Positions 43,701-58,700 of a DNA stretch of 64,000 nt are shown piece after piece; position 1 is the first letter of the stretch; each line of letters opens with the position of its first letter. The position numbers and the translations under genes are program-made. The notes under the pieces are model-generated. The model worked only from the letters and a program-made list of their open reading frames with translations, was not told the DNA's origin and searched no databases. This DNA comes from Atrina japonica. Its lineage: Eukaryota; Mollusca; Bivalvia; Pterioida; Pinnidae. The DNA lies in contig BROG01000029.1 in the NCBI GenBank assembly GCA_030159075.1, positions 733,001 through 797,000 of the forward strand. Direction: 5' to 3'.

Positions 43701-46700
43701 TATCAAGCCCAAACTTTTCAAAATCAATAGTATATTTTGTCCTCTAGGTTACAATCAAGTATTCAAAGTTATATGTCATTTAGGAAATCTAAATTTCTGA
43801 AGAAATCTATCAGTGGGTAAGTAATATTTTACCTGACCAAACTCAATTGTATCATCAAGTGTAAGGAAATGTAAAGAAAATTTGTGCTGTGAAGTCAAAC
43901 TGCATGAAACCATACATGTAATTTTTGAAAGATTGTAATTATCACGGAAGAGTATTAGAATGAGAAACAATTTTATCAGCTGAAAATGACACAATTGCTA
44001 CTTCTGAAAAAATCGAATGCTTACTTGTCAACGGTGTGGAGTGATTTTATCATTAATTTGCACCATTCAAGCGCAACCAACTATCATAAGGATCAATAAG
44101 GTTCTTCTTTACACCTAAGTTAATTAGATCTGTGTTGGAGTTATCTCAAAATATATGACCAAAACCTTCAAAGAAAGTAATAAGACAAGTATCATGCATC
44201 TGATGGTAAAACTAGTGATGAAAATCCTATGGTGAAATATCTGTAAAGTATTGTCGCATATCAAAATGATTATATCTTAAAGTACATACATCTTACCTTA
44301 GTGGCACTACTATAAAGGGACATAATCAATGCACACAGATTGGCCATTCTCAAGCAGAAAACTCGAGCCAGTGTAACATTCAGTTCTTCCTTTCCAGTGG
44401 TGTATTTCTCGAAACTTGGCAACTGTGTAATAATAATAGCACAATGTGATACATGAGTATAAAAAGTGAACAGGTGTTATTACAGTTTATTTTTAAAATC
44501 ATTTAAATTATGTGAATTAATTATCAAGATCAAATATTGAGACAGAAAACATCACACTGGCATTATCCTTCTAAATAAACAAAAACAATTTTTTCTGTAC
44601 AGACTTCAATCTGAATAAGACGCAATTTTTATCCTTTAGTAGGCACACAAAAATGTCTCTTTTTCAGGCTGCAATGATAGTCGGAGTTTAGCGTACTTGT
44701 TTGATTGATTCATAATACTACAGTTATTCGTGTTAACTTGCAAATTTTTGCACTTTTATGGCAAAAAACCTTCACCTCATCTTAAATTCACACTAAATCA
44801 CCTTAATCTCATGGATGACATGTATGTCCATTGTTTTAATCATTAAGCTTGAAAATTGTGCTTTCATTTTAAATTCACCCTCTGATCTAAGGATGAAATG
44901 ATGAAGAATAAAAGGGAGGCAAAATATACTGTTAATTACAGTATTAGTACAATCAAAATTTTCTTAATTCATTTCTCATACAGCTAAATACTCATCTTAA
45001 ATCTGATCAGATTTGACCTTACTGATGCTGGACCTATTTTTAGAAAAAAATCGAGGTTTATACCAAATATCTTCAGTTAAACTGATAGAATTACATTGAA
45101 ATTTTGTATCATTATAGGTTACTTTTAGATGTAATAGATTTGATAAGTTTTGGAGGAAAATATGAAACAAAAAGTGAATTTAGCCCATTTAAAAAATTCA
45201 AACTGAATGTCGTAATCGTGATGCAGACAGACCTATTGTCGGACAGAAGTTGGACAGTACGATAGAAAGATGAGTGATTACAATGTTGTAGTGGAATTAT
45301 TAACTGTAATTTTTGTAACATGTTTCATTTAATGTTTAAAGCCCGACAATGGATTAAAAATTTCTGGAAAAATCTTTTCTCATTTATGTGCAAAGAGAAG
45401 TGTCTGACAATAGACACTGTCGGAGAATAGATACCGCACCAGTATAGATTTACATATTTCTTGATCACATGATATATTTGGAATATATATATATATATAT
45501 GGACCCAAATTATTGTTAAAGATTGTGACACATATATCATTCTAGAACTGGTATGTTTGAATATTTAATCACAAGCCTCAGTCGATACAATGCCACAAAA
45601 TGAACAATTTGACCTTGGGGTTGAATGTCAAGGTTCCTCAGAGGGTCATTTTGGGTCATACTAACTTACATTTTCTATTATATATCATCATATCAAGTTA
45701 AATGTTCTCATGATAAGACAATGTTGATTTGACATGAGTTTGGATGTACAGTGAAACTTCTATATAAAGACTCCCATCGGGGCACAACAAAACCAGTCTT
45801 TATAGGGAGGTGGTCTATATATAGAGGTTGATTTGTACACAAATGGTATTATTGGGGACAGCAAAAAACGGTCTTTATGACTAGGTGTCTTTATACACAG
45901 GTGGTCGCTAAAGCAGGTTTTACTGTATGTCAAAGGCAATAGTCATAAACAACCAAACTGATCACCCTACAATGCGTGTACCCATCCTATTAACAAAAAA
46001 AAAAAAAAAAGAGAGAGATCAAGAAGGTCACATCAAATTTATCTTAACCTTGCCCTGGAGCTTCCAAATACCAAATGTTAAATGTATAATGATCTGACAG
46101 GTAAATGATATACTACGGAAGCTTTTTGGGCCGCACCAGCACCATTTATTAATTTGTAATTTACAAATTAACAATCTGTAATTACAAATTAATAACTTAT
46201 TAACAATTTATAACAAAGTTAAATTAAAAGATGAAAATATTCAAATTGCATTTGTTATTTTTTTTTTTAATTACTTGATCTATCTGTCTATCGATATATA
46301 AAGCCAAACAAACTTCTAGGCTTTATATATATCGCTGATCTTATATTCAGTGAATAAATACTGAAGTTATTTTACTTTTGTAAAGATATAACATAAGATA
46401 GATAATTAATGTTACTTTAAAATTCTAAATTCTGATACACATACCTGTCAAGTCTACCGATTTTTCTATTCATCTACCGCTTGTCTACCGCCGAGAAAAA
46501 AATCTACCGATTTTTCTAATTTTCAACCGATTTCCGTCTATTTCTACCGCTTCTTGTCCATTTTCCGGCAATTGGTAGATGTTTTTGTCAGCATTAAATG
46601 TTCTTAATCGTAATTTTCAGTCTATTAACTGGCGACAAAAAATAGCTTGAAATTCTGGCGATATTTCTGGCGCCTCCATATCATTGAAGTATTAAGACAT

Positions 46701-49700
46701 TTAGGTTATATAAGTCCCTTATATCTTCCAAATAGTCATGAGGAACAAGAACTAGTAATCCTGAATATTAATTAATGTCATTAGACCATACAGAGGTGTC
46801 ATTATCGGACGTGTGCCGACAGTAATTACACAATGACCTGTACTGTGAACAGGTACCTAATATACAGATTGATTACCTGTATATCTAAACCTATAATCAC
46901 TATCCATATGTTCTGTCCTATATACAGTCATCAAAGATTAACATCATTGATGTTATATTAATTTCATGCAGCTTCTATATCAATCCTCAATGATTTTACT
47001 TTAAAAATTTAGCTGAGAAATATCGAAGCGAGATCGTGGTTTCTTCTATGACGTCCACACTCCACATACTATACATTGTTATACATGCATCTTAAAATTG
47101 TGCTGATTTCAATAGAGAAAAGATGTTTTATTTCATTAACATAATATTTTATACAAAGATAATAATTTCTTCTTGTAGCACATTGAAATGAATTAAATAA
47201 ATTGTCAGTAATGACAGTAAACACATTTATATAACCTCAATAATCTTTTTTTTCCTTTTTAAAAGCAGATTTGATTTTTCCCTATCAAATCTCATTTTTT
47301 TTTGGGGGGGGGGTGTGTGTGACCTATTCAGTCATCATTTGTTGTTTTATCTTATCAATTAACGAAAAAGGTATAATGTGAAGATAAAAACCATCAAATA
47401 GATATTTGGGTATGCACATATTTTAGTAATAAATGTTCAAATCTCCATAAGAAAAAATCAAGCCTTTGACTTTAAAAATATCATACTTCCAAATATTAAT
47501 AGCAATCAAACTGAGATATTAATTATTATATAATATATTTCTTCCAGGTGAGTCAAGTTATTTATTTTCTGCATTCCAAATGCAACTGTTATATTAGAAT
47601 ATTCAGAATTTATTTGTTATAACAAATTAAAAAATAATAAATTTTAAACATTCTAATATAACACAATGACCATAACATCATTTTGAGTCTCCTAAGCTGT
47701 GTGTGTACATGTATATATTACATGTATTAAAACTTTAAAATTAAGCCTATATCTATTCCTCATAAATTGCAAAGTTGACTAGAAAATTAAAAGAAATGCG
47801 ATATTTATATCATCAATATTATTGAAAATAATTCCCTTTTAGATGCATAAAATGGCAGATATTGGAGTTTAAAATTACAATTTTTTCTTGTTTTTTCCGA
47901 AGGGGACACCCCTCTCGTACCCTCCCCCTTTCACTTATTTAAATGCTTTCAACACAACTGGTACATGCATATATATCAGAATGACAACGCATCCGTAAAA
48001 AGTTCAACCTTTGTACATATTTTCTACCCCAGACAAATTTCATAATGTTGACAGGTATGGATACATGTATATTGTATACCCCCTACCCCCACTGCCCAAC
48101 AGGTTAAATAGTATCAGAAATTGAATTTTTAAATTACAAATCTGATCTCAAAAAATGTACATCAACTTATTATCTGTCTTTGTATCTAATATACAAATTT
48201 ACTAATCAACTAATTTATGACAAATATTATTTCTGATGAAGAGTTCCATTTTTGATGCTGGCATTGCTGTTTCCAATCTGGAAAATAGCATTATACTTAG
48301 TCATGGCTCATTTTCAAATGATGGCTAAAGTAAACCCAGAGAGTATTCTAAAAAAATATGTATCTATTATGATATAATAATTATTTCCAGGTTGCCATAA
48401 ATTTTACAAAATTATGTTGAAACAAGTATATTTGTATAATAATTATATACATGTACAAGTATAATTATTAATTTGAAATTACAAGTTATCAATTTATAAG
48501 AACAAACTAATAATTTGTAATTACAAGTAAGTAATTTGTAATTACAAATTACTAAACGGCACTGATGCGGCTGTAGTAAGCTTCCGTAATATAAAGTTAA
48601 GAGTTTTAATCTTTGTATTTGACAAGATAATAAATATACAGAAGACACAGATTGTTCAATAAATACGAGCTCTGTACATCACCTTTGTCAGACATCCTGG
48701 AACAAATATGTTGATCAGAGTAAATATAAGGGTTGGTCCGTATACGCTGAAAAAATCTGTCTTTGTATCTCCATCCTACAACATCAAATAATAAGTAATG
48801 ATAAATGAACATGAAAGTAAATTATTTTCTTAGGTTTCGTTGTAATTTAAAGTCTGTACACAAATACCGTTTAATTACATTGATATTACAAATTACTCCC
48901 ATTCAGTCATCACTAATTTACTAAAATGCTTAAAAGTACATAACACTTCATTGTGCAAAATGTTAAAATAGCTAAATTAGGTAACATACATTGACTTATG
49001 ATATATTCCTTTTATCAAAGGCATTCTGCTTTCAGCTCTACATGCTTTTGAATAATTACAATGTATTTTGTTTTATTATTCCATTTTGATATTCATCTTT
49101 TTGTAATTATATTTCTTTGAATATTTTAAAATCCAATCAATTCTTAAACTCAGATAGGCATATAGACATTACCTTGGAGTCATTTGTTTGATGTGACTCA
49201 AACAGTTTACGATACAAACATTTTTTCTGCATGAATACTACGCTTCTAGGAAAATTCAACAAACTTTGACGAAATTAACTTGTACTTGTTTATTTACTGC
49301 AAATGTTTTACAATTTAATGATAAGGCAAATCAAACAAAATTACATTAAAGAACCCCATTTTTCACAATTCAAAGCAAAATAAAAACAAAATTCAATTTG
49401 CTTTAAAATAACTTTTTCTGTCTATGTTTATTCAATGTCACATTTATGTTTTTTATTTGTACCTTTATTTATCTCTTGTTGATTCCATTTTTTCACAATA
49501 ATGAGTAAAGGTGTATTTCAAATCACAAATGTGAATCAAGAATTAAGTTAGCCATCGTGTGTATATCCGAAGTCATACAAATTATCAGTAAATACATCAA
49601 ATTCAAGTAAAACAAGTATTTATTTAACCGTCACTTGTTGAAATTTTGTAATTTAGAAAATATAGTAAAAACCGCATCAAAGCTTTGGAAATTTACCGTA

Positions 49701-52700
49701 TACTCAAATGGGAGATAAAATCAAATGTACACTCTCCTATCAAACCAAATGTTAATCCCTGAGCATATCAGTTTTGTTTATCATTTGGAAATATTAACTT
49801 CAGTATATGAGTTAGAACTTTGTTAACACAATGAATCGCCCTATTTCCTTAAATGCTATTAAACATAGAGATTCTGTCTCGTTATAATGAAGGTTATAGA
49901 TTTTGTCAGTAAAACTGAAAAAAAGATCAATTTCTGGGGACATCAACTAACTAATACATTAATAAACTAGTGATAAAGCAAAACTGTACCCTAACCAGCA
50001 TAGTCAAATACACGCTTTATCTCTCTCGTATTTTTTTTTCACGTGTACATTTGTTTTGCTTTTTTGTTTGTTTCCTGATAACATTTGGAGTCCTGCAATG
50101 TATCTATCTATCTATCTCTCATTGTTTGTTTGTTTTCTGATAAGATTCTTGAGTCCTGCAATGTATCTATCTATTATTTTATTGTTTGTTCATTTGTTAT
50201 TTTTCTTTTGAGATACCATATGAGATATGTACCCCCACCTCTCAAGGAAGTCATCAACTTTTATCATAACCGGTGAAACTGTCAAAGTAGCACGAGAATT
50301 TCTGTCTTTTTGCATAGAAGTCTATGTAATTTTGTCAAGAGTAAGTGGATGTTTATTGAGCATAGGGGGTTTAATTCTCCTGTTACTGCCTTCTATTGAC
50401 ATCCCTGCCTCTATCTTTTAATCATTGTTTCTTTGGCCTGCTATTTGTCTTTTGAGATACCTCACATATAAATACTCACTGCATCAGATTTGAATTTTAC
50501 TCCTAAAATCTCTCTCTCTCTCATTGCTTGTTTATTATTTTCTTTTAGATATATACTAACTGCATTTTAGATTCTGATTTCTGACATATATCCCCTCCTC
50601 CCTCCTTCTTCTTCTCTCTCCCCCTATTTTGCTTTGTTTGTTATTTGTCTATAGATATGCCAAGCATAAATATACTCACTGCATCAGATTCCGAGTCCTG
50701 ACATATCTCTCCCCTTCACTCACTCATTGTTTGTTCATTTGTTATTTGCTTTTAGATATATACCATGATAAAAACACTAGCTGCATTATATTTTGATTCC
50801 TGATATGTATCCCCTACTCACTCACTCTCTCTCTCTCTCTCTCTTTGTTTTAGTTTTGTTTGTTTCTTATTTGTCTTTAGATATACCAGATCTAAATACT
50901 CACTGCATCAGATTCTGAGTCCTGACCAGAAAAAGAATATAACACCAGGAAAACTATGGCAGAACATCCTCCACCTATCAGCAAGCTGGAATTATTTATA
51001 ATATTGTCAATATCAACAATCATCAAGTGTCAGATTTGAAAGACAAAGTAAATATCAAATTTTCACAATGCAAATGCATTTTGAAATTAAGAATTCAATG
51101 TGAACATACAGATATACAGATTTTGTAAATTAATTATACAGTGAAACTTGTATATAATGACCTCCTTAGGAACACAAGAAAACCGGTCTTTATAGGGAGG
51201 GGGTCTTTATATAGGGGTTGAATTGTACACATATGGTAGTCTACTGGGAAAAGCAAAAAAACAGTCTTTGTGACCGAGTGGTCTTTATACACAGGTGGTC
51301 GCTAAAGCAAGTTTTGCTGTAGTCTACTTTGTTTCTATTTTTATTCATGTTACAGCAATTATACTTGATAACTAATTATAAAAGGGTATAGACTACAAAA
51401 TCAATGTAGAAGTAATTATCAATTATATTTGTGTCTTGTTATCCCTCCCCAACGAATCCGACATGAATGCTAGCCAATCAGATCATGTGTATATGATGGT
51501 CTCCCTCATGTATTCTGGACATTCTAATATATGAAATATTAAGTAAGAAATGACTCTTTGATTGATTGTCTGAAATTTTGTATAAGTTATAACAGAGTGT
51601 GTTTAATGTAATTATGTTCACAGAATTACAGAACAAAAGTGTGTGTCTTATCAGTCGCCTTTGCTCTCACTCAACCTATGAAACCCTTCACCCTGGGGTC
51701 ATGAAAGTCAAAATTCTTGTTATCCTTACCCAATATCAGTTACACACGGAATTTGAAAAAAATTGGTGATACATTTTTTACAGTTTAAATCCTAAAAAAT
51801 GAAACCACAATGCTGGACAGCAACAGATTCCAATAAGAATACATGAGTAAATCAAGTGACCTAACAAGAATATATACCTGTCTTGTAGAACCACCCTATC
51901 TGCCACTTAAATGTGGTCTCTTAAGACAGGTGGTCTCTCAAAAGGTGTTTATTTTAAAGGATTATTTAACCAAGCGACTTTTAGAATGTGGTCTTAAAAG
52001 ACAGGTGGTCTTTCTTGAGTGTCTTGAAAAGACAGGTTCCACTGTAGTCGAATACACTGCAAAGTTGGATAGTTATTGACTTTACCAGATTTTGTAACTT
52101 ATAACTATTGAGATAACATAGGTATTAAATATATATACATTTTCTGACAGATGAGAAATAAAATTGAGAAACTGAAATATGATCAAGAAAGATAATCATT
52201 ACACTGTGATAAACCAGGCAGTTATTCGTAGTCCGTAAACTTTGTATTTTTCCTTTTTACTTCTGCACTTAACTTCAGCACTGGCTTTAGCTTCATACAA
52301 GTTGTCCTGTAGTAGTATTTAAATACAAAATTGACAATAATTTAATTGTGTTCGAATAAAAGATTTATTTTATAAGTGCGGTTCTCGCAGGTTTAATGAA
52401 AATCACATCAGAAATTATTTCTTTTCAGCCTAAAAGAATCAGTGATATGATTCAAGCATATGCTGTTGTCAGATCAATACCAGTAGTAGCTCATGTTCAG
52501 TCCATGAAGTATGCTCACAATGACGCTGGCTTGATATACATGTATTCTTATAACTACACGACAATTGAAATTGTTAAATGTTTAAAACTTCAAGCTGGGT
52601 CTAGTAACAATGTTAGGATTCAGTGAAAATTTCAGTCTTCAACAAAGTCCTAATTTACAAAATTTTCTAACTCATATTTTCTGCAGTAAGAAACATTTGG

Positions 52701-55700
52701 AATATACAACCATAAAATGTCTAATATTTGAGTATACAACATCCTATAAACCTTAATGCAGAAGTTCAATTTTAACTTACCGTATTTGACCCAATAAGCG
52801 ACCATGTCCCTTTTTTCACACATGATAAGTATCTTTTCTAGCCAGTTGACAGGGCAATGTGGACCAGAAATGTATATAACAGTTTATCTCTAGCCCCATG
52901 CAACACAAGAATGTCGATAGGTGTCCACTGTATTAACTACTACAACTTTACCACTGTACTAAATTAACTGATTAACTACTACAACTTTACCACTGTACTA
53001 AATTAACTGATTAACTACTACAACTTTACCACTACTAAATTAACTGATTAACTACTACAACTTTACCACTACTAAATTAACTGATTAACTACTACAACTT
53101 TACCACTTACTAAATTAACTGAATAACTACTATAACTTTACCACTGTACTAAATTAACTGATTAACTACTACAACTTTACCACTGTACTAAATTAACTGA
53201 TTAACTACTACAACTTTATCACTTACTAAATTAACTGATTAACTACAACTTACCACTACTAAATTAACTGATTAACTACTACAACTTTACCACTGTACTA
53301 AATTAACTGATTAACTACTACAACTTTACCACTGTACTAAATTAACTGATTAACTACTACAACTTTACCACTACTAAATTAACTGATTAACTACTACAAC
53401 TTTACCACTACTAAATTAACTGATTAACTACTACAACTTTACCACTACTAAATTAACTGATTAACTACTACAACTTTACCACTGTACTAAATTAACTGAT
53501 TAACTACTACAACTTTACCACTGTACTAAATTAACTGATTAACTACTACAAATTTACCACTTATTAAATTAACTGATTAACTACTACAACTTTACCAAAA
53601 AATAAGCAATCAAAAGGAATATCTCATAGGAGGGTACTACAGCCATTCTGGCAAAAGAATGCAAATTGTTGATCTTTTTTAAAAAGTAGAGGTAACTTTT
53701 TTCCCTCTTAGCAGTAATGATGTATCAGCTACTTGGTATAAGCCAAAAACCTACTTTGATCCTTAAAAAAATATGTTCTATACCAGTGTATAGTTAGCAA
53801 ATCTGTATATCCTATTTATTGTGATCAAGCAAAATGTTGTCACAAATGATCTAGCTATTCCAGACGAGTCTTGAAAATGTCTAACAGAAGGACAACAGAC
53901 ACAGAGTAATGATACTAATGGGTCAAATAAGCTAAAATGTGATAAAACAAACAAAGGAATTACACCAGATGTACTGCACCATTAAAAACAAACATTCAAA
54001 CAAAAAAGAAAAACTCAAGACACACATAAGCAATTTTAACAAAACTGAAAGGGTGTTTTGGGTCATTTGTGTCCAGAACCAGTAATCCAGATATCAGGAA
54101 ATTCATGATTTCTTTTACATACTCCCTAGAGATGCTATATTTCAAATTTGGAAAGAATTAACTTGGTAGTTTGGAAAAATGTAAAAAATGTTAAATACCG
54201 TAGCTTATGCAAAACACACAACCACATTATACTGGATCATGACAACAGATCATAATAGGTCACCAAATAGATTTAGGTGACCTGATAAGATGACCGAGTC
54301 AAGATACTGTACAACAGTAAAAAGTACATGAGTTAACTGAGAATTTACATTTGAACTACCTTCAATACACTGGATATTCCTTTTGATAAATTACAGCTGG
54401 CTTCCTCTGATGTGATGGAATGGTCCCAAGATGACAGCAAAAGCAAGGAGAATTTAAATCTCTCTTCTGCAGATGTTGACATGGTGGTCTTCCCTGCCTC
54501 CCCAATACTATAATGAACAAGAATTTTTTTTAAATGAAGACAGTCCTAGCTTGGGCAAAGTCAGACAGGAATACTGAGCTGACATAAGCATAGGCTGATT
54601 TCTGGTCAATCTCAGCGTAAATCAAAATGTAAATTTTTGTTCAGATATTTATTTGTTTTTCCATATTTATTGAGATATATGACCGAGACTTTTGATAAAA
54701 ATAAAAAATGACATTATTCTATATCAATGCATCAAATGTTTTTGTATGTTATTGGTTCCTGACAAATTGTTGAGAAATTCTATATAAATAACTAAAAGAT
54801 TATAATCTGATATTTTTCTGTATAAAAAAGTAAATAATATGTTTTTCTGTATATTAAAGTTTTTATAAAGTGATATTTTACGTATATAAAAAATTATAAT
54901 TTGATATTTTTCTGTACAGAAAGTTTATAAATTGTTGCTTTTCTGTATATAAGTTTGTAATTTGATGTTTTTCTGTATATAAAAGTTTATAATTTGATGT
55001 TTTTCTGTATATAAAGTTTATAATTTGTTATTTTTCTGTATATAAAAGTTTATAATTTGATGTTTTTCTGTACATAAAACTTTATAACTTGATGGGTTTT
55101 TTTGTACATAAAAGTTTATAATTTGGGTTTTTTCCTATATTAAGTTTATAATTTGCTGGTTTTCTGTATATAAAAGTTTATAATTTGTTGTTTTCCTCTA
55201 TAAAAAGTTTATAATTTGACTTTTTTTTGTATAAAAGTTATAATTTGATGTTTTTCTGCATATAAAAATTTATAATTCGATAAAACAGTTTATAATTTGC
55301 TGTTTTTCTGTATATAAAAGTTTATAATTTGTTGTTTTTCTGTATAAAAAGTTTATAATTTGATGTTTTTCTGTATATAAAAGTTTCTAATCTGATGTTT
55401 TTCTGTATAAAAAAGTTTATAATTTGATTTTTTTCTGTATATAAAAGTTTATAATTTGATTTTTTTTCTGTATATAAAAATTCATACTTTGATAAGTAGT
55501 TGTTTTTCTGTATATATAAACTTATTTGTTGTTTTTCTGTATAGGATTTATATATTAGTTTATATATTAAGGAACTTGTAACATGTCTGAGAGGATAGAG
55601 CTCTTATTGCCTCTGTGTGCCTAAATTGGGAATGAAGTGTTAAAGAGAATACAATGAATGGATTGTTAAGAAACATTTTATGATATAAAAATTTTAAAGA

Positions 55701-58700
55701 AAAGTAGAATTTATCGCAATTCTTTTAAGGAGCACCTCTTCAGTAAAATAAAATGCTGATGTTTAAGCTAAAAATTAAATTTCTAAATGATGGTGAAAAC
55801 TTAAACCAAAGTCATAATAATTCCTCTCAGTTTAACCAAGAAATAAAAATAGATTCTAAATCAAACTACACAAATGTACACTGGAGTGCAGTCCATTAAA
55901 TAAACAAAGCTCTACAGTTTTCATGCATGTCCATGCTTTAATAATAAGCTTGAAAATTTGACTTTCATTTTCAATTATCTCATCTACAGGGGAAAAAGAC
56001 AAAACTTTAAAAACAGGAGGGAAAATTGACAGGTGTACATTAGATACAGTACATGAGATTTATCTGGTTTTAGGAGGCCAGTCATCTACAATTAAAGGTG
56101 AATTTCTTCTGAAATTGGATTTATCCTACAGATATTTAAATCTTGAAATAGAAATCATTTTCATTATAGTCGGTGTCTGACTACCAGCACAAAGATCTCA
56201 CCTTTTTAATACAGCAAAAAGAGTTCCGTAATATGTAAAAACAATCAAGAGTAGATAGACTAAAGCTAATGGGTAGTTCCAGAACAGAATTTCTGGGTAG
56301 GCACCATAAAACACCCAGGACTGTGCCATTGCACCCTGTAAAACAATAACACAGTATCAACTGTATGTAAATCACATCATGAAAAACCATTTTTATCATT
56401 TCAAAGGGAGACAACTCACAAATTGTAGAAATAAATTTGATGTAGATATCTTTTATTGCAGCAATATCTGGTGAATGTAGTGTCACAATACTCATATACC
56501 AGGCTTTTATATCCTTTTGAGTGCAAATTTTAATTCATATTGACATTTTTTGAAAATTTGAGAAATTTTCTACATTAAAATTTACCTATTTACTTGATTT
56601 AATGCAAATATCTAAAAATAAAACAACATAGCAGCGTAAATGTATTATATCATTTCTATTCTACATCAAATCTACTACACAACAATTTCAGTCAGAATCA
56701 GATGTATTTTTGTATTGATTTAACTATAGGAAAATCTCTTGAAAATATGGGAAAAAAGAAGAGAAATTAATTTTCATTGTATATGACTTTCAAACTAACA
56801 AATATTACCAAATTTATGATCATATTCCTGCACTGGAGGTAATTTAAATAATAAAATCAATTTATTGATTTTTTACATTCCTGAGTGAAAATTTACAAGC
56901 CATCTAAAATATTCCAGATAAGAGTGACTGTCACTAAGAATTGTGGGCAATGTCGTAATTACATTATTGGTGATAGTATTTACTGCAAATAGAATCCAAT
57001 GGTGATAATTCATTCTATAAACTATAAATATAATAAGTTGGAAATAAAAATTGGATCTAATAAAGTAAATATGATGAGGATTGTTATTCTTGATTAGACT
57101 ATATCCGATCAGAGCCTTGCTCTTCCTAGAATTTTCAGTGCCTTCCAACAAGTTCTTCAAAATAGCTATAATCACTTGCAGTATATTTAAAAAAGCAGCA
57201 TTTTAAAGCCAATTTATCTAGTACCATATTCAAACCAATAAGCACCCAGGGTGCTAACAAAATGGAAAAAAGGGGTAGGTGTTTAATGGAACAAATTAAG
57301 AGTCAAAATGAGAAAAAGTGATTCTTTTTCATATCTGACATGTCCTCATCAACTGGCCAGAAAACATACTCAATCCTATGTAAAAAAAATAGTGAGCAAA
57401 TCTGAACTATAAGGGGAGGGACACTTACAGGGACATGATGGATTATGGGTAGAATACAGTAATTTACAGGTCATAAGCTGCAATTATAAGGCAAAATCAT
57501 CTAATCATACACCAACTATTACATATCAGAAAGTTATAATAAGACCAAAAGAATGAATGTTATAGACCATACAGCTTAAAATGAACATAAATTTGTGCCT
57601 GGGGGATTATGAAAGAGTGCTTTGTGTGGTCTAACCTCGGATGTTGTATGTTGTCTTACTTATTATGTTAAACAAGGTGCAAAATCATCTTACCTGACCA
57701 TCAATGCAGTTCTTCAGTGAAAAAGGTCTTGTTATATTTTGGTAGGGAAAGCTAACAGCATTTGGTAAAACTACAAAGCCCAGCCAAAATACGGACAAAA
57801 GGATATTTGTCAGTAACACCCATCTGGTGAATATAAACATTGATCCAATCCCTGATCCAAAATTGCCTACAAAATATATTACACAGGTATCCATGTAAGA
57901 TTCATCAATTGCATGGCATTAATTGCCAGCTTGGACAGGTTTTCTCCATCAGTCAACAAGCACCCTCTCATGCCAATATCAAAGCCAAAAAGAGACATTA
58001 CAATAAGTTGTATAACTTCTTTGTTATTTGTTGTAAAATAAATCGAGTTTATATTTATAATTGCTTGAAACTTCTTCCAGTAAAAACAAACAATTACATA
58101 AATCATCTTAATAGTACTTTGAATTAAAACCTATCTACAGAACATCTGAACCACCACCTTATCTACAGAATCATAAACCACCCTATCTACAAAACATCTG
58201 AATCACCACCCTATCTACAGAACACCTGAACCACCACCCTATCAACCTTGCACCTGGACTACCACCCTATCTACAGAACATCTGAACCACCATCCTATCT
58301 ATAGAACCATAAACCACCTATCTACAGAACATCTCAACCACCATCTTATCTACAGAACCACTATCCTATATACAGAACCACTATCCTATATACAGAACAC
58401 CTCAATTACCACGCTATCTACAAAACATCTGAACCACTATCCTATCTTCAGAACACCTGAACCACCATCCTATCTGCAGAACACCTGAACCACCATCCTA
58501 TCTTCAGAACACCTGAACCACCATCCTATCTGCAGAACACCTGAACCACCACCTTATCTTCAGAAAACCTGAACCACCACCCTATCTACAGAACACCTGA
58601 ACCATCAACTTATCTCAAACACCTGAACCACCACCCTATCTACAGAACACCTGAACCACCACCCTATCTTCAGAAAACCTGAACCACAACCCTATCTACA

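Noticed and set aside
46455..46570. CTACCG-rich stretch as a binding-site cluster or small array
   Set aside because: Only a few irregular repeats inside a transposon-like element; no further support.
50085..50421. Plus-strand frames with Cys/Ile-rich repeats
   Set aside because: They read through copies of the TMC exon-end minisatellite on the opposite strand.
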